Shown here: piece after piece, positions 1 to 8,294 of the stretch
Position numbering within the stretch: position 1 is the stretch's first letter
How the letters are laid out: each line of letters begins with the position of its first letter
Origin: an uncultured Sphingomonadaceae bacterium
GTDB taxonomy: Bacteria > Pseudomonadota > Alphaproteobacteria > Sphingomonadales > Sphingomonadaceae
Length of the DNA: 64,000 bases
Direction: 5' to 3'
Assembly: GCA_947501325.1 (NCBI GenBank)
Contig: CANMVC010000004.1
Span: 1-64,000 of the forward strand
Translations under genes and position numbers: made by a program
The notes under the pieces: model-generated
Told to the model about the DNA's origin: nothing
Seen by the model: only the letters and a program-made list of their open reading frames with translations
Databases searched by the model: none

Positions 1-44
1 TCCGCGATATCGCGGACCTTCTTCAGTATGGCGGCGCGTGCCAA
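1..44 (-). CDS. possible 5' end of a minus-strand gene (TetR-like?), cut by the window edge
   Basis: On the minus strand a TTG at 44-42 follows an AGAGGGGA-like ribosome site and opens a frame reading MARAAILKKVRDIA up to the window edge. This resembles the first helix of TetR-type regulators, but fourteen codons are too few to be sure. It would be divergent from the HTH gene that starts near 113. Confidence 0.22.
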   Translation of the reverse strand, partial: MARAAILKKVRDIA

Positions 45-112
45 ATCCCCTCTTTCCTACAACGTACCATATAGGTTATATCATGTGCTTTCCATAACCG
101 ATGAGAGAAAGC

Positions 113-951
113 ATGATGACCGAGCTATCCCCCAAGCAATTAGACACTGAAACCTTGAACGCGCCCGCACCGCGCTGGACGCCGGAGAAGCAGGGCCGGT
201 TTCTCGAGGCCCTCGCGCGCTGCGGGTCGGTGAAGGCGGCGGCGGCTTTTGTGGGGATGAGCCGGGAGAGTGCGCATCGGTTGAGGCGTCGCGATGAGGG
301 GCGGGCCTTTTCGCGGGCCTGGGATGCAGCGCTTATTCATGCGCGGGATCTTTATGCCGAGGAAGTGCTGGAGAAGGGCTTAATGGCTGGGCCGAGCCTG
401 TCTGGTATCATGGCGAGGAAGTGGGGGAGCGGCAGCGTTTTTCTGTGCCCTTGTTACTCGCGGCACTCGCGCGGCTGGATGCCAAGGCGGATGAATGTGA
501 TCTGGCGGGCCATCCGGCGCGCGCGGCTGCTGCCGAGTTTGACGAGATGGTCGAGGCGATCAGCCAGGGCAGCGATTGTGCAGAGATGCTGGAGGCGCAG
601 GATCAGGCGGGGCAACCGGTAGCGTCCTCCCCTTTCACAGGATTCGACAATGGTGAGCTGCTACAACGGCTGCGCGAAAAGCAGGAACGGGAAAAAATTG
701 CCGCCACCGCTCCGGAAGATATCGACATATCCGATCTCGATCCCGACGAAGCGGCTGACTGGGACGACCTGCAATGGGAGCGCGCCTTGCGCAGCGGCAT
801 AAGCGATGATCCCGATTTCTGGACACGGGTCAGGGCGAGCGAGGCTGCGGCGGGCATTGTCCATGAGGATGACGAGATGTTTGAAGGCTTTATGCCAGGC
901 GAAGACATGCCCGCATCGGGGGCGCAGGCACTTCCGCTTCAGGGTGTGTGA
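113..951 (+). pseudogene. frameshifted HTH protein of the small-terminase-like family
   Basis: Two overlapping frames form one broken gene. The first, from ATG 113 or 116 after a GAGAGAAA ribosome site, encodes a helix-turn-helix region (GSVKAAAAFVGMSRESAHRL, about residues 35-55). It is conserved up to EEVLEKGL and then runs out of frame. Near 380-382 the conserved text continues in the next frame as NGWAEPVWYHGEEVGERQRF and on to the TGA ending at 951. One base is missing there. HTH followed by a YHG-E-V segment is also the layout of the small-terminase-like protein at 42117-42680, so the two look like distant paralogues. The acidic C-terminal half is otherwise unrecognised. A sequencing error could give the same picture. 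Confidence 0.6.
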
Positions 952-1154
952 CCCCGTGTGACCCTGGATGGATCGATGGACTTAGCCCGCCATCGTCCGC
1001 GGCCGGGCCTGGCCCATATGATCGGGAAGCATCCGATATTGTGCGCATGAGCTATCCGGCAGTCGGGCATTTCGGCAAAGCCTGTATCCTTGTGGTGGCT
1101 GCCCGGTCATATGGCAGGCTCTGGGATACATATTGGTAAAGAGGAATAGCTGTT

Positions 1155-2174
1155 GTGAGAAAAACCAAAGGTGGATTCACCTTCGTTCAAAAAGCGCTTC
1201 TTGGCTGTGCTGTTCTGGCACTGGGCGCTTGCACACCGAGCGTCCCAGAAGACACGCAATTGAGCGCAAAGGAATTGGAAAGCTATCAACGCCAATTGGC
1301 GGAGCGTCTGAAAGATCCTGTCGAACGGTCAAAACTCATTGCTAAAGTAATGGGGTCAACCGTTGAAGACGAGCGCCATGCGTTCCTGAAATTCCATGTC
1401 TTCGGCTTTGGCGGTGACGGGAATATCATTCCGTTTTTCACGATGAACAATTATGTTGTGCAAAAATGGGCTCCCGATGGCGAGGACGGCGACTTTATCG
1501 TGCAACATTACGAGGTCGCCTATTATTCCAAATTTGACGAAGAAGAGCCCATAGATACATTTGAAAATCCGCTAACGGGCGAAATTGTGGAGATACCCCA
1601 TTTTGTTCTGGGCCCGCTGAGCCGGCAATATACGGCCGAGCGATCGGACAATCGCGCGACCTTTGCTCCTGATCCCCTGAATATCACGATGATCGGGAAC
1701 CGGGTATATATTCCGACTTTGACGACCCTTGCCTTCCCCAATCGGATGCCGCCGGGAGATTGGGGGCCATATGATACGGGACCGATGACCTATTGGGATT
1801 CCATGCTGGTCTTCTCCGCCGATGTGGAAGACGTGTTTAACGACAAGCTTACCCATACCGATGCCGAGATGCACATGCAGAATCTGGTCAGTTGGGCGCC
1901 GTATCTCAAGGTGGGCCAGGCGCCCGGAAGAACCATGGTGCGCGCCTATGGGCAGCATATTTCGGGCTATGACGCTCTGCCGGCCAATATCCGGAAGAAC
2001 CTGGAAAAACATACACCGGAAATTTTTGACATCGAAGGCTGGACCGAGACACGCATAGACTCGCTGGATCTGGTCAATGATCTGATGGAAAAGCGCGCCA
2101 AAGGCACGCTGGATATTGACCAGCCCGGCTATGTCGCGCCAAAGGTGAAGGTGCCGGTTAAAGCCTCAGAATAA
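1155..2174 (+). CDS. DUF1838 family lipoprotein
   Basis: A 339-residue protein starting at GTG 1155, ten bases after a GAGGA ribosome site. The N-terminus has basic residues, a hydrophobic stretch and a lipobox (LALGAC, Cys about 26), so it should be an exported lipoprotein. The rest matches the DUF1838 family: many aromatic and Pro-Gly residues (GDWGPYD, TYWDS, a GRTMVRAYGQ-like segment). The function of the family is unknown to me. It stands alone, convergent with the DMT transporter gene. The 200 bases before it hold only an imperfect inverted repeat (1007-1026 with 1102-1119). Confidence 0.72.
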   Translation: MRKTKGGFTFVQKALLGCAVLALGACTPSVPEDTQLSAKELESYQRQLAERLKDPVERSKLIAKVMGSTVEDERHAFLKFHVFGFGGDGNIIPFFTMNNYVVQKWAPDGEDGDFIVQHYEVAYYSKFDEEEPIDTFENPLTGEIVEIPHFVLGPLSRQYTAERSDNRATFAPDPLNITMIGNRVYIPTLTTLAFPNRMPPGDWGPYDTGPMTYWDSMLVFSADVEDVFNDKLTHTDAEMHMQNLVSWAPYLKVGQAPGRTMVRAYGQHISGYDALPANIRKNLEKHTPEIFDIEGWTETRIDSLDLVNDLMEKRAKGTLDIDQPGYVAPKVKVPVKASE

Positions 2175-2212
2175 GGAGAATTATTTGATCATACTCCCAT
2201 TCCAATATGCCT

Positions 2213-3175
2213 TTAGCTAGCGGCATCGTCGGTCTGTCGAAAATTGGGTGCAACCGGCTTGGCTTTGCGCGCCCTGAGCGCAACCAGCAATCCGGTCATC
2301 GCCAGAAGCGCGCCGGCAACGGGCAATGCGGTCCACATATAATCCTCGAACAAGGTCGACAAGATCATCGCCACCACCGGGACCAGCACACTGGAATAGG
2401 CCGCTTTGCCAGCGCCGATTTCTCTGAGAAGAGAGAAATAGAGCGGGAATGTTATGACCGAACCGACGATCGCGAGATAGACAATGCCACCAAGATAGGC
2501 CGCGCGCATTTCGATGACAGGTGGCCCGACCGTGATCCAGGACAACAGGATATTGATCGATGCGCCCCAGAACATCGCCCATGCCAACAGCGTCAGGATC
2601 GGATAGGTTTTAAGCTTCGGCAAAGCCTGCATCACATTGGCGACGGAAGCGGACAATATCCCGCCGACGGTGAGCGCGACGCCCAGCAAGACATCGGCCA
2701 ATGTGGCCGGGGAGCTTTTATATTCATGCCAGAAAAGCAGCGCAATACCGACTGCTGCAATGGCGGACCCGGCCATGAACGCGCCGTTGATGCGCTGGCC
2801 AAGAAATATGCGCCCCAATATCGCATTGGGCACCATCAACAACGCAAACAGCACCGCGACGAGACCCGAGGTGATGTAAAGCTCGGCATTATAGACGAAG
2901 TTAAAGTTGAAGGAGAATTGCGCAATACCAATCAGAACCGCCCAAAACTGGCCCTTTGCCCCCAATCTGAATGGCAACCGTTTGAAGCCGACCAGAACGA
3001 ACATCGCTGCTGAGGCGATGATGAAACGGTAGCTTACAGACCAGCTTGGCGGGACATCGGAAATTTGATCCTTGATGACGAGCCAGGTCGAGCCCCAGAT
3101 CAGCGACACCAACAGAAACGGGAGCAATATGCGCGGGTTGAGTAGACTGGGCTCGCCGCCTTGATCGGCCGTCAT
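2213..3175 (-). CDS. EamA/DMT family transporter
   Basis: A 320-residue inner-membrane protein with about ten hydrophobic segments in two tandem EamA halves. The first half opens with FLLVSLIWGSTWLVIK, a signature of drug/metabolite exporters. The ATG at 3175 overlaps the stop of the upstream threonine aldolase gene by four bases (ATGA), so the two are probably cotranscribed and translationally coupled. Members export amino acids or metabolites. Coupling to an aldolase acting on threonine suggests, by inference only, an amino-acid-related substrate. Confidence 0.85.
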   Translation of the reverse strand: MTADQGGEPSLLNPRILLPFLLVSLIWGSTWLVIKDQISDVPPSWSVSYRFIIASAAMFVLVGFKRLPFRLGAKGQFWAVLIGIAQFSFNFNFVYNAELYITSGLVAVLFALLMVPNAILGRIFLGQRINGAFMAGSAIAAVGIALLFWHEYKSSPATLADVLLGVALTVGGILSASVANVMQALPKLKTYPILTLLAWAMFWGASINILLSWITVGPPVIEMRAAYLGGIVYLAIVGSVITFPLYFSLLREIGAGKAAYSSVLVPVVAMILSTLFEDYMWTALPVAGALLAMTGLLVALRARKAKPVAPNFRQTDDAAS

Positions 3176-4173
3176 AAGGCGGCAATAGCCTCTGCCAATG
3201 GACGAATATCCTCGGCGCTTTGGTTCCAGCTGGTGACCAGTCGCGCCTGCCCTTCGCCCCAGTCATAAAAGTCAAATCCGCCCGCGCGAAGGCTTGCCGC
3301 TTCGGCTGCCGCCAGTTTGATGAAAATCTCGTTGGCCTGCACAGGGTATAGCAATCGCTCGCTGGCCGCCTCCGCAATGATCTGCGCACCCTGATTGGCG
3401 GCGCGGGCATTGGCGAGCCACAGGTCGTCCTCCAGCATCGCCAAGAGCTGCGCCGCGAGATAGCGGCCCTTGGACTGCAAATGCCCGGCCCGCTTGCGGC
3501 GATAATGGGTTGCGCGCGCCATCTCCTGATCGAAAAACACCAGAGCCTCTGCGCCCATACCGCCGTTTTTCACGAAGCCAAAGCTGAGGACATCGACGCC
3601 CGCCTTCCAGGTCACATCGGCCGGATGACAGCCCAAGGTCGCCACTGCATTGGCAAAGCGCGCCCCATCCATGTGCAATCCAAGACCACGCTTTTTACAA
3701 ACCTCTGCGACAGCCGCAACCTCGCTCGGCGCGTAAACCAACCCATATTCCGACGCGTTGGTAATCGATACCGCCGCCGGCTGCACCTGATGCACATCGT
3801 CGCGGATCGCGGCGCACATCGTATCAATGGTCTCGGGCGAGAGTTTTGCGCCTTCCCCGCCCGCCAGCATCAACTTTGCGCCACCAGTATAGAAGCCCGG
3901 AGCACCTGCTTCATCCTGTTCAATATGCGCTTCCTCGTGACAAATCACGCCCTGATGCGGCTGACACATCGCTGCCAGGGCCAGCGAATTGGCTGCTGTC
4001 CCGGTGGCCACCCACATCGCCTCGACCGCTGTTCCGAACAGATCAGAAAAAGCGCCATTCAATTGTGCGCTTAGAGCATCTCCATCATAAGCGGTATCTT
4101 GGTGGTTGGCTGCAGCCAAAGCCGCCATAACATGGGGATGAACAGAGGCTGCATTGTCGGAGAAAAATCGCAT
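3172..4173 (-). CDS. ltaE: low-specificity L-threonine aldolase family protein
   Basis: A 333-residue PLP-dependent fold-type I enzyme of the beta-eliminating lyase/threonine aldolase family, expected to cleave threonine or allo-threonine to glycine and acetaldehyde. Visible signatures are SDNAASVHP at the N-terminus, the cofactor-site glycine/threonine segment VATGTAANSLAL (about 55-67), HMDGARFANA (about 168-177) and FGFVKNGGMGAE, whose Lys is the likely Schiff-base lysine. The length is typical. It is the first gene of a two-gene unit with the DMT transporter. Substrate preference cannot be read from sequence. Confidence 0.86.
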   Translation of the reverse strand: MRFFSDNAASVHPHVMAALAAANHQDTAYDGDALSAQLNGAFSDLFGTAVEAMWVATGTAANSLALAAMCQPHQGVICHEEAHIEQDEAGAPGFYTGGAKLMLAGGEGAKLSPETIDTMCAAIRDDVHQVQPAAVSITNASEYGLVYAPSEVAAVAEVCKKRGLGLHMDGARFANAVATLGCHPADVTWKAGVDVLSFGFVKNGGMGAEALVFFDQEMARATHYRRKRAGHLQSKGRYLAAQLLAMLEDDLWLANARAANQGAQIIAEAASERLLYPVQANEIFIKLAAAEAASLRAGGFDFYDWGEGQARLVTSWNQSAEDIRPLAEAIAAL

Positions 4174-4264
4174 AAGACGGCCATGCTGCCAAGCGGCCGC
4201 TGCGTCAAGATTGTGATTACTCCCGCTGATTATTAATATCGCAGTTGCGTGCTTCTAAAACAGG

Positions 4265-4762
4265 TCAGACAGTTTCAACGGCGCCGTCAATCGTAATTCC
4301 TGCATCCTTCTCCGCAACAGCAGAAGGCCCAGTCCCCCCAAGAGCTCTCATCCGGGTGTGCTGAAACAATTGCTCGATCTGGACCATCGCTTTTTCCGTC
4401 AGCAATATGAAAGGTTCGCCCTGACCTTCAGCATCTTCTTCATAGTGTAAAAGCCCATCAGCCGATAACAGGTTGACATAGCGAAGGGTCAATTTTTCGG
4501 CTATTTTCGCGTTGGTCGCAATCTCCGATAGCCGTAGCTTCTCTCCCGAGCGTTTTGCGTCATAGAGTTCCAGCAAGACGTCCCAAATATTGCCAGCGCA
4601 ATATTCATCGGGGAAAACGCCAATTCTAGAGCGACGGAGAGCGATTGCAAATTGGCCGAGATCAATTGTTTCAATCGCACGTTCCCGATGTTGGTTCTCC
4701 AACCGCTCCAGCCTTTGCTGAATGTCTTGTAGTAGCAACGTTTGTTCGCGCGCTTGATCCAT
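4265..4762 (-). CDS. winged-helix (MarR-like) DNA-binding protein
   Basis: A 165-residue protein. The first 30 residues look like a short coiled coil (LLLQDIQQRLERLENQ). A winged-helix region follows: LSEIATNAKIAEKLTLRYVN as helix-turn-helix, then a 'DGLLHYEED...PFILLTEKA' wing typical of MarR-type regulators. It is divergent from the LuxR-type gene at 4924, with about 160 bases between the starts, so the two may regulate each other. Ligand and targets are unknown. Confidence 0.65.
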   Translation of the reverse strand: MDQAREQTLLLQDIQQRLERLENQHRERAIETIDLGQFAIALRRSRIGVFPDEYCAGNIWDVLLELYDAKRSGEKLRLSEIATNAKIAEKLTLRYVNLLSADGLLHYEEDAEGQGEPFILLTEKAMVQIEQLFQHTRMRALGGTGPSAVAEKDAGITIDGAVETV

Positions 4763-4923
4763 TATATTTCTCTACTTCAATATCGGGGGGGTGTTTTAAT
4801 AATCTCGACTGGCAGACTCGCACTGATAGGCGTGGAATCAAGAAATTCTGTCACCCAAACGGGGGACAACTTGAAAAATTTTGTAAATTGCCGCATGATT
4901 AGACTTGGGGGAATAGCGGGGCA

Positions 4924-5664
4924 ATGGCTACAGGCAATGACGATTTCCATATCGGGAATGTTTTCCGACAGATAGCATCACTATCTTCACTCTCGGATAT
5001 TCTGGAGCTTGTCCGGGTATCTGTTGTCAAACTTGGTGCGAACCGGACCAGCTATCACTTTACCCCAAAATTGAAATCGCAGACAGATAATGCCGTACAG
5101 CTGGCGACGTGGGGCTTTTCGAAGGAATGGCTGAAACTCTATGAAGAAGCAGGTTTTCGGAAATGCGATCCGATTCCGGATATTATCATGCAGCATGGTG
5201 AGCCGATGTTGTGGCAGGACGCATTGGGCTCGCGCCGGCTGAATAAAGATGAAACCCGTTTTGTCAGCCAGCTGACAGCCCACGGATTGAGCGAAGGACT
5301 CGGTATCCCTCTGTTTGGTCCAAAAGGGCGACATGCTTATTCAGCATTTACCTTCGATCCCGCTAAACTCATGTTTGACGAGCACATCGTCGCGACCGTC
5401 GCGGCCTTGTCTGGCGCAGCGCATTTGAGAATATGCAATATACTCGACAAGCAGTACGAGCGAAAAGTTGATCTATCAGAACGGGAATCGCAGGTTATCC
5501 GGTTGATCGCTCATGGCCATTCGAACCGAGCGATTGCGGCTGAGTTGAAAATTGGAGGTTCGACGGCCGATACATATGTTCGCAGAGTTTTTGCCAAACT
5601 GGACGCCAGTGACAGAACCGGCGCTTCTATCCGCGCACTCGAATTAGGGATCTTGCGATTGTAG
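4924..5664 (+). CDS. LuxR-family transcriptional regulator with autoinducer-binding-type domain (solo)
   Basis: A 246-residue protein. Residues about 15-165 fit the autoinducer-binding fold: a W..Y motif in KEWLKLYEEAGF, the CDP motif and a W in EPMLWQDAL. Residues about 178-246 are a LuxR-type HTH: LSERESQVIRLIAHGHSNRAIA then TYVRRVFAKL. No luxI synthase lies in the window, so it is a LuxR solo here. The ATG at 4924 follows GCGGGGCA. It is convergent with the GGDEF-EAL gene. The signal, acyl-homoserine lactone or other, is not predictable by eye. Confidence 0.85.
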   Translation: MATGNDDFHIGNVFRQIASLSSLSDILELVRVSVVKLGANRTSYHFTPKLKSQTDNAVQLATWGFSKEWLKLYEEAGFRKCDPIPDIIMQHGEPMLWQDALGSRRLNKDETRFVSQLTAHGLSEGLGIPLFGPKGRHAYSAFTFDPAKLMFDEHIVATVAALSGAAHLRICNILDKQYERKVDLSERESQVIRLIAHGHSNRAIAAELKIGGSTADTYVRRVFAKLDASDRTGASIRALELGILRL

Positions 5665-5672
5665 TAGCAAGA

Positions 5673-8024
5673 TCAAGCTTTCTTGCGTCTCCGGTCGGTT
5701 ATGACGGGCACTTCCGCTGCGGGCAGATATACGGTTTTCACATGGGGAATCGTTTTATCGCTGGACCGCAGATCCGTATATTCTTCCAAGGCTTCGGCTT
5801 TTCCATATAGGAAACCTTGAACCTGGTCACAGCCCTCCAGCCGCAATTCTTCGACCTGATCTTCGCGCTCCACACCTTCAGCTGTTGTCGTCATGCCCAA
5901 ATTCTGGGCTAGGCTGATCACAGAGCGAATAATGGCCCGGCAATCTTCGCGCGTATCAATCTCGCTAACAAAGCAGCGATCAATCTTGATTTTGTCGAAC
6001 GGAAAGCTGCGCAAGTAGTTAAGCGAGCTATAGCCTGTGCCAAAATCATCCAGAGAGATGCGGATGCCAAGGTTACGGAGCGTATGCAATGTCCGGATAT
6101 TGGCCTGGCTATCTTGCATCAATATGCTCTCGGTTATCTCCAGCTCCAATCTGCCGGGATCCACACCCGAACTGGCAAGGGCGTTGACGATCGTGGACAC
6201 GAGACTCGCACTGCGCATTTGCGTTGGTGAGAGGTTTATGGCCACCGTCAATTGCTCATCCCAGTTTGCCGCATCGTCCAGCGCTTTGCGAATGACCCAT
6301 TCACCCAACTGGACGATCATCCCGGTTTCTTCGGCCACGGCGATAAAATCATCCGGCATGACCACACCGCGCTCGGGATGTTTCCACCGCAACAGCGCTT
6401 CGTAGCCAATCTTATTCTGCGTCTTGAGGTCTATAAGCGGTTGATAATGCAGACGCATTTCGTCGCGGCCCAGAGAAGCGCGCAGATCGAGTTCCAGATT
6501 GCGCCGCGCCTTTGCCGCTACATCCATACCCTCTTCAAAGAACGCAACGCGGTTCCGGCCAGCCCCTTTTGCAGAGTAAAGCGCCAAATCGGCATATTTC
6601 AAAAGCTGATTAGCGTCATCCATAGGGGGTGCCCATGCTGCGACCCCGACACTGACACCCGATACAATATTATGGTCATCGATCAAAAATGGTTCACCGA
6701 TTTTCTCGACAATCGAACCCGCCACAACATCGGCACAGTCCGCACGCGCGCCGGTCAAAAGCAGCGCAAACTCATCACCGCCAATACGCGCGAGGAGATC
6801 GCCAGGTTTCGCCAGCTTTTCAAGTCTGCGTGCAATCATTTGCAGTAACTTGTCGCCAATAGGATGACCCAATGTATCGTTGATCGCCTTAAAATGATCT
6901 AGGTCAAAGAAGATGAGCGAGACCTGATCATCCGGTTCAACCCGATGAATTGTGCGATTGAGCGTCTCTGTAAACAGGCGCCGGTTCGGCAGGTCGGTGA
7001 GGCCGTCAAAATGCGCCATATAGCTGACTTTTGCTTCCGCATTTTTTTGAGCCGTAATATCTTCGATCACGCCTCTGAGAGCGACATTCTCAGGGCCAGA
7101 AACTTCGTCGGTAGCGCGGGCACTGATCGTCCACCATTGCTGGTCGCCCCCTACATCAATGGAAACAGTGATCTCACGAAAGGGGCGTCCGTTCACGATG
7201 TGATCAGTTAGCAGCTGGCGATGGTCTTCATCTTTAATCAACGATATCAGCTTCATGCCATTCATGGCTTCTCGCGGCTGCTGTGCCGCTTCCGCAAACC
7301 GGTCGCATACATCAACCAGCCGTCCGTCCGCATCCGCCGAAAATAACCAGCTCGAGGCCTGCTCCTCAAAGTCATTGAGCAACAATTTCACTGTTTCCGC
7401 CGAGCGCCGTATTTCCTGACCTGCCACCAGTTGATTGGCGAAATTGTCGAAAATATTTCCGCAGTTAACATAGAGGACCGCAGCAAACATGACCAGCAGC
7501 GCAATCGCTGCATAGCTTTCGATACCGCCAAGATAGAGTAGTCCCGCTGTCAGACCGACACAGACAATCAGCGTCCATGCGCGTGAGGCTTCCGGGATGT
7601 GCCGATACGAAACGACTGCTGTACTCATTTTACCAGCACCGATTATGGCCAGCAGCATAAGCTGGTTGGGCGTTGCAACGGACAAGAGGCACGCCACACC
7701 GGTACCCCACATGTGGGCATAGCCAGCCGCATTAAATGTAATCCGCTTTTTCAATTTCAACATGTTAGCGCGCGATAGGTCCATGGTTTTGGGCTGTTCG
7801 GCCAAATGCAATCGGCTGATGGAAAGATAGGCAAACATCGCGTACCACAGGATATGCATGGCAAGCGGTGCCTGGTCAAAAAACAGGGCCGACAGGATCA
7901 CAGCATTGACGATATTCGCGAACACCGTCACCCGCACAGATTTCCCGTGTTCGGCAAGTTGTTCCCGCAATATCAGGTCTTGATCGGATTGCGGCAGCTC
8001 TCCGGTATTATTATCGTCTAGCAT
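5673..8024 (-). CDS. membrane-anchored GGDEF-EAL cyclic-di-GMP protein with PAS domain
   Basis: About 783 residues if translation starts at ATG 8024, which has GTGGGGA just upstream; a GTG at 8036 is the alternative. Order: a multi-helix membrane sensor region (about 35-200), a PAS region (about 215-335), a GGDEF domain with an intact RIGGDEFALL active site and an EAL domain with YEALLRWKHP, DDFGTGYSSL and KIDR. Both catalytic signatures are intact, so it may make cyclic-di-GMP, degrade it, or do both under control. It presumably governs attachment or motility. It is not in an obvious operon. Confidence 0.9.
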   Translation of the reverse strand: MLDDNNTGELPQSDQDLILREQLAEHGKSVRVTVFANIVNAVILSALFFDQAPLAMHILWYAMFAYLSISRLHLAEQPKTMDLSRANMLKLKKRITFNAAGYAHMWGTGVACLLSVATPNQLMLLAIIGAGKMSTAVVSYRHIPEASRAWTLIVCVGLTAGLLYLGGIESYAAIALLVMFAAVLYVNCGNIFDNFANQLVAGQEIRRSAETVKLLLNDFEEQASSWLFSADADGRLVDVCDRFAEAAQQPREAMNGMKLISLIKDEDHRQLLTDHIVNGRPFREITVSIDVGGDQQWWTISARATDEVSGPENVALRGVIEDITAQKNAEAKVSYMAHFDGLTDLPNRRLFTETLNRTIHRVEPDDQVSLIFFDLDHFKAINDTLGHPIGDKLLQMIARRLEKLAKPGDLLARIGGDEFALLLTGARADCADVVAGSIVEKIGEPFLIDDHNIVSGVSVGVAAWAPPMDDANQLLKYADLALYSAKGAGRNRVAFFEEGMDVAAKARRNLELDLRASLGRDEMRLHYQPLIDLKTQNKIGYEALLRWKHPERGVVMPDDFIAVAEETGMIVQLGEWVIRKALDDAANWDEQLTVAINLSPTQMRSASLVSTIVNALASSGVDPGRLELEITESILMQDSQANIRTLHTLRNLGIRISLDDFGTGYSSLNYLRSFPFDKIKIDRCFVSEIDTREDCRAIIRSVISLAQNLGMTTTAEGVEREDQVEELRLEGCDQVQGFLYGKAEALEEYTDLRSSDKTIPHVKTVYLPAAEVPVITDRRRKKA

Positions 8025-8114
8025 TTTGGTCCCCACGGTCAGCGGGTTAGCTAAGAAGCGTAAATATTTTATTATTTTCCCTATTTTACATAGGTTTACA
8101 GATCTCGAGTTCCG

Positions 8115-8294
8115 TTAGCGCTTTTTCGCTATCTTGAGTTTGTCTGTCTTGGCGCGTTTCCTGATCGACTCTTCGCTGCGAGTCAAAGCTTTGGATATCG
8201 CTTTCAGGGTCATCCCCTTTTTCGCAAAAGCATGGAGTTTCTGGGCTTCTTCACTGGTCCAGGGCTGTTTGTGGCGTTCAAAATGATCTTTCAT
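8115..8294 (-). CDS. 59-residue Myb/SANT-like HTH protein
   Basis: A minus-strand frame from ATG 8294-8292 to TAA 8117-8115 encodes 59 residues: MKDHFERHKQPWTSEEAQKL, then a helix-turn-helix-like stretch (GMTLKAISKALTRSEESIRK) and a very basic tail. The W-T-S-E-E start and the spacing fit the small Myb/SANT-like DNA-binding proteins common in alphaproteobacteria. The start overlaps the stop of the upstream photolyase-like gene by one base (TAATG), which supports coupled translation. Its target is unknown. The coding look and overlap make it a probable real gene. Confidence 0.65.
   Translation of the reverse strand: MKDHFERHKQPWTSEEAQKLHAFAKKGMTLKAISKALTRSEESIRKRAKTDKLKIAKKR

Noticed and set aside
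86-100. quinolone-resistance reading of the Gln at the ParC Ser80 position (protein residue numbers, gene at 20166-22439)
   Set aside because: Gln at that place is, as far as I recall, usual for alphaproteobacterial ParC; no resistance inference is justified.
86-101. alternative start ATG 101 for the HTH gene
   Set aside because: The ribosome-site-like GAGAGAAA lies just downstream of ATG 101 and serves ATG 113/116 better.
1007-1119. imperfect inverted repeat GCCTGGCCCATATGATCGGG / CCCGGTCATATGGCAGGC
   Set aside because: Arms are imperfect and nearly 80 bases apart; no second copy in the window, so no claim is made beyond noting it.
2207-3013. 268-codon frame antisense to the DMT transporter
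   Set aside because: Same reason: reversed membrane-protein composition, no supporting context.
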